A DNA stretch of 64,000 nt from UBA11136 sp964482135 (GCA_964482135.1 CAYZWF010000002.1:1-64000), one strand, 5' to 3'. Numbered from the stretch's first letter, positions 54,313-63,340 are shown. Made by a program: numbers and translations. The notes: a model not told the origin generated them from the letters alone.

Positions 54313-55518
54313 TTAATTTTTCTCCCGGTAGGCGATTACCAGAAGGAATATAAAGAATATCGGCGCTCCCACCGCAGTGAGAGCAAGAAACCAGGCCGCC
54401 TTCCCAAACGCCGAGAGCAGCACGACTAGATAGATGAAATCGCGGCGGACAAGCGCATCCGCCACTTGCGAAAAACCGCCCCCAGGTCCTTGCGCAACGG
54501 AGGTGAAGAGCGGCCCTGATGACTCCTTATGACGCATCGTGCGCCAAAACACAAATCCCGCCGAGGCCAGAGTGCCCAAAACCGCCGCAAAACCAGCCCA
54601 GAGCGGCCATACCGACTCCGACTCGAGACTCCATCCCACGCCCATGCATGCAAAAACGGCCACGTGGACCAGGTTGTCGCCCCAATAATCGAGTATGCCT
54701 CCGAGACGCGATTCCTTCATACGTAGCCGCGCCAGCTCGCCGTCGCAGCCATCGAGGATGGAATGGGCCAAAAACAGCAACGCCCCCGTCACCTGCAGCG
54801 CCGGTTGCGACGACAGGAAAAACGGTGCCCCCAGAAGCCCCACGAGAATGCTGATGACGGTCATGGCGTTGGCCGACACCCGCGTCGCCGCGATCCGCCT
54901 TGTAATGGCCAGGGAGATGGGCCGGGACACAAGGCGGGCCATGACCCCGTCGGTTTCCTTGACCAGGCCGCCAAGCAGCCAGTCCACGGCCTCGGAAACA
55001 GTGGTTTCGGGGGTGAGATTCAGCCGCCGCTGTTCACCGAGTTCGCCGGGCCGGCACGAGGAGGCATCGAACATGCCCAGCAAGGTGGCGAATATGTCAT
55101 TGGTCCGATTCTGGGGGGCTCCGTCTTCGGAGGACGGCTGGAGGGAAAACGGCCTCTGACCGGGAGTGGTTTCGATCACTGCGGCGGTTCCCGCTTCGAA
55201 AATCATTTTTCCCGGTTCCACCGGCATGCAGAGAAGTTCACCCAGCCATTTCTGGTCGGGCAATACATCCCCGGAAAGGACCACGATGCGACGTGCCGCA
55301 ATGGTGGGGGCAGGACCATCCGAAGACGTAATAATACGCTCGAAACCGGCCCGTTCCGCAGTCCGTACCGTGCGGCGGGCAAGGGGCATGCCTAGCAGTT
55401 CGGTTTCGGGTCCAACCGGGCCGTCATTGCCCGGCGGCAGCACCATGAGAAGGCTCGAAGCCGCGTCGATGCTTCCCTGTGCGTTGTCCGTCTCATCTTG
55501 GAGAGGAGCAAAATTCAC
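54313..55518 (-). CDS. CDP-alcohol phosphatidyltransferase (2) with a degenerate nucleotidyltransferase-like N-terminus
   Basis: 401 residues. The C-terminal 200 residues form a CDP-alcohol phosphotransferase with the full motif DGCDGELAR-x8-G-x3-D-x3-D. The N-terminal 170 residues look like a decayed nucleotidyltransferase (LLGMPLARRTVRTAERAGFERII and IVVLSGDVL) without the usual GGxGTRL loop. This layout recalls the archaeal fused inositol-1-phosphate cytidylyltransferase / di-myo-inositol-phosphate-phosphate synthase. Here the active cytidylyltransferase is probably the separate gene just upstream. The GTG start has AGAGG seven bases upstream. Confidence 0.82.
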   Translation of the reverse strand: MNFAPLQDETDNAQGSIDAASSLLMVLPPGNDGPVGPETELLGMPLARRTVRTAERAGFERIITSSDGPAPTIAARRIVVLSGDVLPDQKWLGELLCMPVEPGKMIFEAGTAAVIETTPGQRPFSLQPSSEDGAPQNRTNDIFATLLGMFDASSCRPGELGEQRRLNLTPETTVSEAVDWLLGGLVKETDGVMARLVSRPISLAITRRIAATRVSANAMTVISILVGLLGAPFFLSSQPALQVTGALLFLAHSILDGCDGELARLRMKESRLGGILDYWGDNLVHVAVFACMGVGWSLESESVWPLWAGFAAVLGTLASAGFVFWRTMRHKESSGPLFTSVAQGPGGGFSQVADALVRRDFIYLVVLLSAFGKAAWFLALTAVGAPIFFIFLLVIAYREKN

Positions 55519-55532
55519 GAACGCACCTCTTT

Positions 55533-56333
55533 TTACGACTTACCGTATGGTGATCCCAGCGGGGCGGGTTCGCGGGCGGGGCGGTAGGTTCCCTTGGAAA
55601 GCCGTATTTTTTCGCGAGACTCCGCTTCCTCAAGGGCTTCGGGTGTATCCACGTCGAGCCAGAATTTGCCGGTTACCTCGGCGGTTTTGGCGCGGCCCCG
55701 CGCGGCCAAATGACGCAGGCCGTCGGAAAGGCCGTGCAGGTTGTTGGCCGCGGCCAGTTCCAGCCCTTCGAAAAGACCCGGGGTACACAGCACGATGCCA
55801 GTATCGGCCGCGTCCCAGGCCTCAAGATTCTTACCGATCTCACAGATTTGGCCGTCCTCAAGCCGCACCCGGGTGACGTCATCGAGGTCGAAAATACCCT
55901 CTTTGTCACGGTCCACGGCGAGACACATTTCCCCGGGCTCCGGAACATGACGGGCCAGGGTTTCGGCAATTTCCGGATCGAACATATGATCGGTCATGGT
56001 GAGAAAGAAGGTGGCGTCACCCACATGTTCCCTCGCCGCCAGCGCGCTGGTGCCGTTTCCTTGTTCCCAGTTGGTGGCGGTGACGGCGTCAATGGTTAGG
56101 TTATGGCGGCGCGCAATGAGGTCGAAATGGGCCGAGATGGTGTCCGCCTTGTGACCGGTTATGACGATAAAATTCGTGATTCCCGCGCCGTCGCGCAACG
56201 CCAGCACAGTGTGTTCGGCCAGGGTCCGTCCCCCCACCTGGACCAGCGGCTTCGGGGTGTCGGATCCCGACGTCAGCCGTGACCCCAGCCCGGCGGCGAG
56301 AATGACTGCCCTGTCTGGTTCGGTTATGGGCAT
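55533..56333 (-). CDS. Sugar/inositol-phosphate nucleotidyltransferase
   Basis: 266 residues. The GxGxRL loop is ILAAGLGSRLTSGSDTPKPL, followed by ITGHKAD and the metal-binding LTMTDHMFD. It transfers a nucleotide to a sugar- or polyol-phosphate. As first gene of the operon with inositol-phosphate synthase and a CDP-alcohol transferase, CTP:inositol-1-phosphate cytidylyltransferase is the most economical assignment; a mannose or glucose NTP transferase cannot be excluded. AAGGA lies eight bases before the ATG. Confidence 0.8.
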   Translation of the reverse strand: MPITEPDRAVILAAGLGSRLTSGSDTPKPLVQVGGRTLAEHTVLALRDGAGITNFIVITGHKADTISAHFDLIARRHNLTIDAVTATNWEQGNGTSALAAREHVGDATFFLTMTDHMFDPEIAETLARHVPEPGEMCLAVDRDKEGIFDLDDVTRVRLEDGQICEIGKNLEAWDAADTGIVLCTPGLFEGLELAAANNLHGLSDGLRHLAARGRAKTAEVTGKFWLDVDTPEALEEAESREKIRLSKGTYRPAREPAPLGSPYGKS

Positions 56334-56786
56334 ATGGCGGTTCCTTCAGGCTGTTAATTTTATGAGCAAGTGGTGATCGGCCGCGGATTGCGGAAATCTT
56401 TAATTCCGGACGGTGCTGGCCGGGTGTTGGGGTGAATGTTCCTGAGTGGGGGGCTCAGAGCGTTACGTTTAATTTCCCTGAAAGCGTCCTCGATTGATGC
56501 TGTCAAACGTTATAACCATTATGGCCGGCAAAGCCATTAATATCGGGTTAACCATAACCGGGTTTGTCGGGCCCGGCTTTTGGAACGGTTGCATTAAGAT
56601 ATATAAAAACCATTAAAAACATATTGATGTACATAAAACTTAATATTTTAGATAACTCTCTTGATTGGCCGAAAATTTGCCTTACATGGTGAGTGACGGA
56701 GGCCGCAAATTGGCTCCGTCACCGTGACGGGCCTGATCATTTGATAGGCCTGAAATGACGACATCGCTCATCAAGGAGGATGAATT
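56334..56786. promoter_or_regulatory. 453-base intergenic region upstream of hsp20
   Basis: Holds the start region of the minus-strand inositol operon and the hsp20 promoter. About 56520-56660 is AT-rich. A small hairpin CCGGG / CCCGG followed by CTTTT lies at 56558-56581, but no plus-strand gene precedes it. No gene is seen. Confidence 0.5.
56660..56687 (+). promoter_or_regulatory. RpoH (heat-shock sigma) promoter of hsp20
   Basis: CTTG (56660-56663), 17 bases, then CTTACAT (56681-56687). This matches the alphaproteobacterial heat-shock consensus CTTG-N17-CYTATnT except for one base. It lies 100 bases before the hsp20 start. Confidence 0.65.
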
Positions 56787-57269
56787 ATGAGTCTTATTGA
56801 TTTTTCACCCCTGTTCCGTTCCACCGTCGGTTTCGACCATTTGGCCCGGCTCGCCGAAGAGGCTTTGGATGCCGGTAACGGAGCGTCTTACCCCCCCTAT
56901 AATATCGAGCGCCAGGGCGACCATGCCTATCGCATCACCCTGGCCGTGGCCGGTTTCGGCGAGGAGGAGTTGAACGTGGAGGCCCGCGAAAACGCCCTTG
57001 TGGTCTCCGGCGAGAAAGCAGGAGGGGGTGAAGAGGCCGCCTATCTCTTCAAGGGAATCGCGGGACGCAACTTCAAGCGTGTCTTCCGCCTTGCCGACCA
57101 TGTGAGGGTTGACGGCGCCAATCTTGTAAACGGCATGTTGACTATCGATCTCGTGCACGAGATTCCCGAGGAGAGAAAGCCCCGGCGCATAGCTATCGGG
57201 TCGCAAGCCGAAGGGTTGGTCTCGAAGACGAAAAAGCTCTTTGAGACTACCGGCGAAAAAGCAGCTTAA
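56787..57269 (+). CDS. Small heat-shock protein Hsp20
   Basis: 160 residues: an alpha-crystallin domain (about 35-130; YNIERQGDHAYRITLAVAGF at its start and a GRNFKRVFRLADHV core) and a C-terminal IAI motif of the IxI type (PRRIAIGS) used for oligomerisation. An ATP-independent holdase of the cytoplasm. GGAGG lies upstream of the ATG, and an RpoH-like promoter and a strong terminator frame it as a single-gene unit. Confidence 0.93.
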   Translation: MSLIDFSPLFRSTVGFDHLARLAEEALDAGNGASYPPYNIERQGDHAYRITLAVAGFGEEELNVEARENALVVSGEKAGGGEEAAYLFKGIAGRNFKRVFRLADHVRVDGANLVNGMLTIDLVHEIPEERKPRRIAIGSQAEGLVSKTKKLFETTGEKAA

Positions 57270-57293
57270 CTTCCCAATCCAATTACAATTTGG

Positions 57294-57331
57294 CGGGCGC
57301 CGTTCCTTATGAGTGGCGCCCGTCTTTTTTT
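57294..57331 (+). terminator. Intrinsic terminator of hsp20
   Basis: An 8-bp GC stem CGGGCGCC / GGCGCCCG with a 13-base loop, followed by TC and seven T. It begins 25 bases after the stop codon. Confidence 0.88.
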
Positions 57332-57360
57332 GTCCACGAGAATCTTTTTGCGGTTCTTTT

Positions 57361-57420
57361 TTATTGCCGGTGACCCGGCCTATAATTGGTTTTATTGCCA
57401 GTGACCCGGCCTATAATTGG
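57361..57420. repeat. Tandem 31-base duplication containing TATAAT
   Basis: The 29-base unit TTATTGCC(G/A)GTGACCCGGCC + TATAATTGG occurs at 57361-57389 and 57392-57420 with one difference and a 2-base spacer. Each copy holds a perfect TATAAT, so the copies may be doubled promoter or regulator sites for the small gene that starts 33 bases downstream. Confidence 0.8.
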
Positions 57421-57452
57421 GCAGTGATAGTTATTTTAGGAGGTCCGCCGCC

Positions 57453-57689
57453 ATGTCTGACGAAACCGCTTCACCGGAACAGATGAAACAGGCCATCAAT
57501 ATGAATATGGAAGCTTTCAAGAACTTGCTTCCGGGCCTTCTCGAGACCGACAAGGGCCGCTTCGCCCTTATCCGCAACGGCGCGCTGGTCCAGACCTTCG
57601 AGACCATGGCCGGGGGCGCCCAATACGCCAGCAAGGCCTATCCCGACGGGCTCTATCTCAATCTGAAGGTGGCGGAAGGCAGCGTCTAA
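57453..57689 (+). CDS. Small conserved-looking protein of unknown function
   Basis: 78 residues, cytoplasmic, no membrane segment. It begins MSDETASPEQMKQ, and the core reads LLETDKGRFALIRNGALVQTF, then a YASKAYPDGLY segment. AGGAGG lies about ten bases before the ATG, which favours 57453 over an upstream in-frame start. The family is not recognised. The core pattern (a short beta-hairpin followed by an FxT..A segment) resembles small proteins in which a hypothetical substrate record is kept, but no function can be given. Confidence 0.7.
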   Translation: MSDETASPEQMKQAINMNMEAFKNLLPGLLETDKGRFALIRNGALVQTFETMAGGAQYASKAYPDGLYLNLKVAEGSV

Positions 57690-57784
57690 GCCCCCCAGCC
57701 AAGGAAGGTCTGTTCTGCTGTGGCGTTCGCCGACGGTATGTTCCGCGGATAGATTTTCAGTCCTTTCCTGTCTCCACGATGCGT

Positions 57785-59098
57785 CTAATACAGGGATGCT
57801 TTCTGTTTCTTCAGCTCCGCCATGTGGTTCTGCATGGGCAGTGATTCCTGGAATGCCCACATGACCTTTTTCACGAATTCCTCGAAGCGCGCCCTGAGGG
57901 TTTCATCATCATCCAGATTCAGGCATTCATGGGTGTTCCAGTACACCCCTTCGATGAGCTTGCCGCTGCGGGAATCGTGAAACTCTGCATGCATGGCGAT
58001 TCTTACCCCATCGGGTTCGCAGCATTTGAAGATCAGCTCTCCGTCGATGACGATATCGGGAATGCTCCAGCGGCCCATGCGTACCGTGGTGCGCTCGTCA
58101 TAGGCGCCGCTCATCTGCTCTTTCATGACCCCAAGCAGCTGACGGACGCCGCCCGGGTCGCTGCCGGTGATGCCGCCGTAACGGCTTCTCTTTCCCTCAT
58201 CGGCGAGCTTGCTGTTGACCATGTTCATATAGGCGAGCATCTGGTGAAGGATTTCGCCTTTGACGGTTTCCCCCTTGGGGCGGCATTTCAGAAGTTTACA
58301 GTCGCAGTAGATGGCGTAAGGCCTGGTCTTGAAGGGCAGGATGGTGACGTGAATTTTCTTTGACGGCTGGGTGAGGGCTTCGGGAAGCAGGACTTTCCGG
58401 TATCCGTGTCCTTCCAGGGGGGCGCCATCGGCCGTGCGCCAGTCTATATCGTCGCTTTCTTCTTCCAGCGTAATCGTTTCACAGCAGTCGGTTTCGGTTG
58501 TCTCAAAGGTCTCGGTGGTCTCGTCTTCAGGCTCGTCTCCGCCGAAGCTTTCTTCTCCGCCGCCCGGTGTTTGCGGCGGCTGCGGGAGAATCAGGTTCTT
58601 TTTCTTCTTCTCATCTTCCTCAATGACCACGAGATGACCGCCGAGATTCCTGATCTGGTCGCCGAGCTTGCCGAAGTCGGGGTCGCGCTCGGCGGGTTCG
58701 GAGATGACCTCTTCATAGCCCATATGTTCCTTGGCCCGTTCCTTCGAGTACTGCATCTCCTCGCGGGCCTTGCGGCCGTAATCCTCGGGGACGGGCTTGT
58801 AATCGCCCTGTTCGGGGGGTGTGGAGGTATCGCCAGAGGAAGAAGGCTGGTCGGTAAACCCTTCGGGAACGGTCTCCCCCGGCGCCACCGGGGCCGGCTC
58901 TTCGATGATTTCAGTCTCGTCCCAGCTGCATTCGTCCATCTCGCTGCCATCGTCATAGACCCATCTTTCACAGGGATTGCCGTCGGCATCGGTATAGGTG
59001 GTGTGGCTCAGCAGGTTGGCGGCCGCGAGGGGGCGAGGGGAGAGCCCCAGTACGCAAAGAACAGTGATAAATAAAATGCAGCGACTGAAAAGGACCAT
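57785..59098 (-). CDS. Secreted acidic protein of unknown function
   Basis: 437 residues: signal peptide (FITVLCVLGLSPRPLAAA), a low-complexity Glu/Pro/Thr-rich stretch (about 60-205; for example EPEDETTETFETTETDCCE), and a folded C-terminal half (about 225-430) with several paired cysteines (YCDCKLLKC, FKCCEPDGV). The C-terminal half is beta-rich and may bind a ligand or metal. I do not recognise the family. It is divergent from another secreted low-complexity gene at 59331. Confidence 0.7.
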   Translation of the reverse strand: MVLFSRCILFITVLCVLGLSPRPLAAANLLSHTTYTDADGNPCERWVYDDGSEMDECSWDETEIIEEPAPVAPGETVPEGFTDQPSSSGDTSTPPEQGDYKPVPEDYGRKAREEMQYSKERAKEHMGYEEVISEPAERDPDFGKLGDQIRNLGGHLVVIEEDEKKKKNLILPQPPQTPGGGEESFGGDEPEDETTETFETTETDCCETITLEEESDDIDWRTADGAPLEGHGYRKVLLPEALTQPSKKIHVTILPFKTRPYAIYCDCKLLKCRPKGETVKGEILHQMLAYMNMVNSKLADEGKRSRYGGITGSDPGGVRQLLGVMKEQMSGAYDERTTVRMGRWSIPDIVIDGELIFKCCEPDGVRIAMHAEFHDSRSGKLIEGVYWNTHECLNLDDDETLRARFEEFVKKVMWAFQESLPMQNHMAELKKQKASLY

Positions 59099-59330
59099 GT
59101 ATTGACCTTTCTTCCGTTGGGGTTTCCACGGTGAAAGTCACGGCGCCCAAGTGGATTATCAGGCGAATTATCGGTCAAATTGTCGGGTCGGAAAATCCTT
59201 GCATATCAGAGTGGCGAATTCAATGTAGGTGCCGGTTTTTGGGGCCCCGCATGGACAAAACGCTGTATGCAGACATAGAATGACCCGCTGAATAAAAAAG
59301 GCTCATCCACCGACCTGTTGGGGGCCTGTT

Positions 59331-60319
59331 ATGACTTCTGTTATTTCAAAGAAACATGCGTGGGCCGCCGTGGGAGTTCTGCTTCTGCCGATGGGGCCGG
59401 CTGATCTTTTTGCCGCCGAGAAAATCAAGCTGAACCCGGGTGGGTATATGGAACAGGGCCCAGGCTGGGCAGACGAGGCTGACTCCGATTATGTTCCAGA
59501 CTTACAGTCCGACACCGAGGTTTTCTTTAGTGGCAAGTCGAAGTTGGACAGGGGCTTGGTGGTGGTGCCCAGAGGCGGGGAGGTCGAGGTTCCCATGGAC
59601 GGCAAGACGCCCATGAAATGGGATGGCGAAAACTGGACCCCCATTCCCTCTTCCGGTCCGGGCAAGCTTGGAAAAAGACCCAAGGTGGGCGGCATAGTTG
59701 ATCGAAGCCTCCCGATTGGAGATGACGGAAAAGATGATTACATCATGGAGCCTGATAATAGGTCACAGGGCGACCGCCGGAGGCTCGATTCTGGCGATGA
59801 TCCCGATGCTGGTTCCGGCGGCGATGAGAGTGATCCTTATGGCGGCGAATTCGATGACCCCGGACATTCGGCTATGATGGAGGGGAGACGCCAGAGGGTG
59901 GCTCGGGACTGGCCGAGGCGCTGGGCCGTATGTCGGAGCGCTATGGGGAGGCCAACAAGCGCCAGCGGGAGCTGGTCGAGCCCATCCCCGGCGAGGGAGA
60001 GGACGTCATGGACCGGGCACGCCGCCATTCAGAGGAGCGCCAGAAACAGGCCCTTCAGACGGCGCCGAAAGACGAGCCGAAACGTCCTCATGATCGGGGA
60101 GGGCAGCAACATCAGGAAGGCGGAGGAGGGGGAACGGCTCCCGCGGACCCAACGGACCCAGCGACGACGACGACCACCACCACGAGTTCGGGTGACCAGC
60201 CCTATATGCCTCCGCCTGAGGTGGAATATATTTACGAGGAATACAACGTCTACGAGGAATATACCGAGCCCGTGTCCGGCATAAATTACTTGGGCGGGGA
60301 GAGCTACGGTCTTGAGTGA
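59331..60319 (+). pseudogene. Secreted Pro/Asp-rich protein, frameshifted
   Basis: The 5' part encodes a signal peptide (HAWAAVGVLLLPMGPADLFA) and an Asp/Gly-rich segment up to about 59858. The coherent coding continues in the -1 frame to 60319 (SERYGEANKRQRELVEP, then a Q/E-rich coiled stretch, a run of seven Thr and a Tyr/Glu-rich tail), whereas the original frame turns into Arg/Ser-rich shadow sequence. The switch maps to a run of four C (59858-59861); a fifth C would restore one frame of about 329 residues. It may be a sequencing error or a true mutation. Function unknown. Confidence 0.65.
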
Positions 60320-60382
60320 ATAAAGCCCGCGCCGCGCCATCACAACGCCGTGGATTATGCAGGTGGCCTATAAGGGGCCGGA

Positions 60383-61180
60383 TTATTTGGGCAGGAAGAT
60401 GAAGTTCTTCACGTAAGGCCCGGTGCCGCCTTCGCGCGGTTTAATCTGGTGATCCTCCACGGAAAAGCGGCTGAGACTCCTCAACACCCCGTTTTCCAGG
60501 AAAAACCCCCGGTAATCGAAACTCTCCAGCAGGGAGAACACATCCCCTGCCGCATCGCCCACATGGGCGAACTCGTTCTCGATGAAGAGATTGGGACGGT
60601 CGCGCCTGAGGGTTTCCGTGGCCCCGGAGAGCACGCCTTTTTCGTGGCCTTCCACGTCAATTTTGATAAAGCCGATGTCCTCCAGGCCAAGGTCGTCAAT
60701 GCGGCTGCCCGGCACCTTGACCACCCCGGTGGCCATCCCGGAACCATCATCGCGCTCACGGTCGAGTCCGGCGCCGTTGCTGGACCATCCCTTGCGGCCC
60801 TTGGGCACCACCAGTTCCACCTCTTGCGTGTGGTCGGTGAGTGCCATCTGGTAGAGGGTGACGTTCCTGTCGGCCACGTGTTGCAGGATGCGAAAGGGGA
60901 TGGGGTTGGGCTCGAAGGCGTGCACATGGGGGCAGTAGCGGGAAAGGAAATAGGTGAACAGGCCGAGATTGGCGCCCACGTCGAGGCTGATACGCGCGGG
61001 ATCGACGATAAATTTGAGAATTCCCATCTCGGGGTCGATCCGCGTCATGTATTTGTGGGAGCGATAACGGTAATAGCCGCGGAAGGGAACGTAGCGGAAT
61101 TTGAAGTCGAGGCGGATGTCGTTGATGACATCACGCAGGGTTTCCCGGGGAAGCTGGTTGGGAGAAAGGGTCATGGCCAT
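60383..61180 (-). CDS. FkbM-family methyltransferase
   Basis: 265 residues of the FkbM family: SAM motif SLDVGANLGLFT, VHAFEPNP, and GFIKIDVEGHEKGVL. These enzymes O-methylate glycans, antibiotics and lipids. The substrate is unknown. It stands alone, divergent from the membrane methyltransferase at 61329. Confidence 0.88.
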   Translation of the reverse strand: MAMTLSPNQLPRETLRDVINDIRLDFKFRYVPFRGYYRYRSHKYMTRIDPEMGILKFIVDPARISLDVGANLGLFTYFLSRYCPHVHAFEPNPIPFRILQHVADRNVTLYQMALTDHTQEVELVVPKGRKGWSSNGAGLDRERDDGSGMATGVVKVPGSRIDDLGLEDIGFIKIDVEGHEKGVLSGATETLRRDRPNLFIENEFAHVGDAAGDVFSLLESFDYRGFFLENGVLRSLSRFSVEDHQIKPREGGTGPYVKNFIFLPK

Positions 61181-61328
61181 ATGGTTGTGTGTGTTGGTTG
61201 GGGCGTTAAAGGGCGGAGGCGTTTATCCGGGGGTTTAAGAAGAGGTGTCTCAGAGGATACCATTGTGGAAGATACTATCATCGCCGAGGTCGTAACGGCC
61301 AGCCATACCAGGAGACACAGCCCAAACC

Positions 61329-62153
61329 ATGTCGCAAGAACGGCTCCCGCCCCAGCTCTCTGAAACCGTGACTCCACGCTCGCCGCTGTTGAGGGCGCTG
61401 GCGGCCCAGCTTATTTCCGCGGTTCTGGTACTGGCTATTACCTGGTCGCTGGAGGCGGGCGGCGCGGTGGTGAGTATCCATACGCCTCTGACGGTGAAGC
61501 TCATTGCCCAGGGGGTTCTCGCCGCCCTGATCGGACGCCGTTTCGGCCTCTCCCCGTGGTGGTTTCCCCTGCACATGGTATTTCCCTGGGCGGTGGCGGC
61601 GACCCTTTATCTTCCCGTTCCCTCATGGGTCTATCTCGGTATTTTTCTGGTTCTTCTGATGGTTTTCTGGAACAGCGCCGTGGGGCGGGTACCCCTCTAT
61701 CTCAGCAACCGTAAAACCTGGGCGGCGCTGGCCGACTTGCTTCCGGAAAAACAGGATCTGGCCTTAGCCGATCTCGGCAGCGGGCTGGGCGGAACGCTTC
61801 TGTTTCTCGCGCGCCGCCGCCCCCAGGGACGTTTTCACGGTATTGAATCGGCACCCCTGCCATATCTTTTATCGCGCCTGCGGTTGCTGGCCTCGCGGAG
61901 TGTTGGCTCCGGCTCCGGTAATGTGAAGCTGATCTATGGCGATTTCTGGGACCACGACCTTTCCGATTATGATGTGGTGTATAGTTTTCTCTCACCGGCC
62001 CCCATGCGCGGGCTTTATGAAAAGGCCCGCGACGAAATGCGGCCGGGAAGCCTGTTTATCAGCAATTCTTTCGCCGTTCCCCAGATCGACCCCGATCAGG
62101 TGGTTAAGGTGAACGACCGCCGTGACACCCGGCTTTATATCTGGCGCATGTGA
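61329..62153 (+). CDS. Membrane-anchored class I methyltransferase-like protein
   Basis: 274 residues: four hydrophobic helices in the first 125 residues, followed by a class I SAM fold (ALADLGSGLGGTLLFLARR as motif I, FHGIESAPLP as motif II, YDVVYSFLSP as motif IV). The substrate is unknown. No clear ribosome site precedes the ATG, so a slightly different start is possible. Confidence 0.72.
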   Translation: MSQERLPPQLSETVTPRSPLLRALAAQLISAVLVLAITWSLEAGGAVVSIHTPLTVKLIAQGVLAALIGRRFGLSPWWFPLHMVFPWAVAATLYLPVPSWVYLGIFLVLLMVFWNSAVGRVPLYLSNRKTWAALADLLPEKQDLALADLGSGLGGTLLFLARRRPQGRFHGIESAPLPYLLSRLRLLASRSVGSGSGNVKLIYGDFWDHDLSDYDVVYSFLSPAPMRGLYEKARDEMRPGSLFISNSFAVPQIDPDQVVKVNDRRDTRLYIWRM

Positions 62154-62371
62154 GGTATCAGCTTCGCGGTGAGGCCTTACAGTGGGTTCGTGGCGGCTTC
62201 GCCGTAATGATGGCGGCAGGGCAATAGATACAATTTTATACAAACTGACGGAGAACCCTTTGGGATTGCTGAGTTTTTATTGAATTGAGATGGATTTTAG
62301 TGTAGGATGCCCTTTAAATAATTCTCACTCCCCCTCCAGGTAGGACGGCGGACACGTTGGAGGGTGAGGAA

Positions 62372-63307
62372 ATGGTTGATTTAAACCCCAATATAGTAAC
62401 CAGAACTCCCGGTGCCTCTTCCACTACCGGTGAGTCGCTTCGGGGCAAGGAAAAGCTCAGCCCTATCCTTGAGGGCCGGAGAGAAGATGACCAGCGCCTT
62501 GGGGTCACATCCGGGGGCTTGGGCGAGGAAATCTTCGATGTTGCCCAGACCAGCCGCCAGGAAGAGGTGGGCCGGGAACGCCGGGACAGCTTCAACCGTA
62601 ATGAAGATTTCCAGCATTCCGAGCGCAATGTCCATGATCAGGTTCTTCTCAGCCGTGAGGCCCAGGATTTTCTCAATCAGGATCACAAGGACGAGAACTC
62701 CCTGAGCCTGGCTGAGGATCTGGCGGCCCGCCGCGCCAATGCCGGCGAAGCCCGGACCGAGGCCCGCAGCGAGGAATTCGTTGCCGATGTTTCCGCCAGG
62801 CGGGAAACCATTGAGAACGAAGTGGACCTCATCAGGGACTCCACCGACACGGAGCAGGAAGAGCTTCAAGATGAAATTGCCGCCGTGTTCGGCGGTGGTA
62901 TCGTCAAGGGACAGGAATCCGATGATGTCGAGGCGGGGCTGCGGGAGGCGCGTAGTGAACGGTCGGGCGGCCGTGAGGAACAATTCATAGACGATAAGGC
63001 CGACAGCAAGGCCGTGGAACATAGCCAGGTGGAGCGGGATCAGTCCGTTAACGTGGCCCAGCGCAATGTCCAGGATGAAATCAACTCCCGTGACGCCCAA
63101 TCGGTGAGGGACAATACTCCGGCCCCTACCAGTCCTTCTAATGCTTCCAGTGACGCCGGCAGGCCCGAGGTGGCCAATGACCCCACGACGACTCCCCCTG
63201 CCGCGCCACCGCCGGGGGGCGATCCGAGTGCGCCTCCCACCGCTAGCGACAGCAGCGAACGGAGCGAACAGGCCTCAGGCGTTCCCACTCTGGACATCGT
63301 GGCCTGA
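62372..63307 (+). CDS. Low-complexity charged protein with an internal repeat, unknown function
   Basis: 311 residues, rich in Glu, Asp, Arg, Ser and Gln, with no signal peptide or membrane helix. The middle looks helical and coiled-coil-prone. Two copies of a repeat are seen: ERNVHDQVLLSREAQ (about 84-98) and QRNVQDEINSRDAQ (about 230-243). The C-terminus (about 250-300) is Pro/Ser/Thr-rich. The ATG at 62372 is preferred over an upstream TTG because GGAGG precedes it. A strong terminator follows. The family is not recognised. Confidence 0.7.
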   Translation: MVDLNPNIVTRTPGASSTTGESLRGKEKLSPILEGRREDDQRLGVTSGGLGEEIFDVAQTSRQEEVGRERRDSFNRNEDFQHSERNVHDQVLLSREAQDFLNQDHKDENSLSLAEDLAARRANAGEARTEARSEEFVADVSARRETIENEVDLIRDSTDTEQEELQDEIAAVFGGGIVKGQESDDVEAGLREARSERSGGREEQFIDDKADSKAVEHSQVERDQSVNVAQRNVQDEINSRDAQSVRDNTPAPTSPSNASSDAGRPEVANDPTTTPPAAPPPGGDPSAPPTASDSSERSEQASGVPTLDIVA

Positions 63308-63340
63308 TGGCTTGAGCGTTTTCTCCGATCATTCCTTAAA

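Noticed and set aside
57361..57420. Sigma-70 promoter formed within one repeat copy
   Set aside because: TTGCCG and TATAAT in one copy are only 11 bases apart, too close for a -35/-10 pair; only the -10-like element is convincing.
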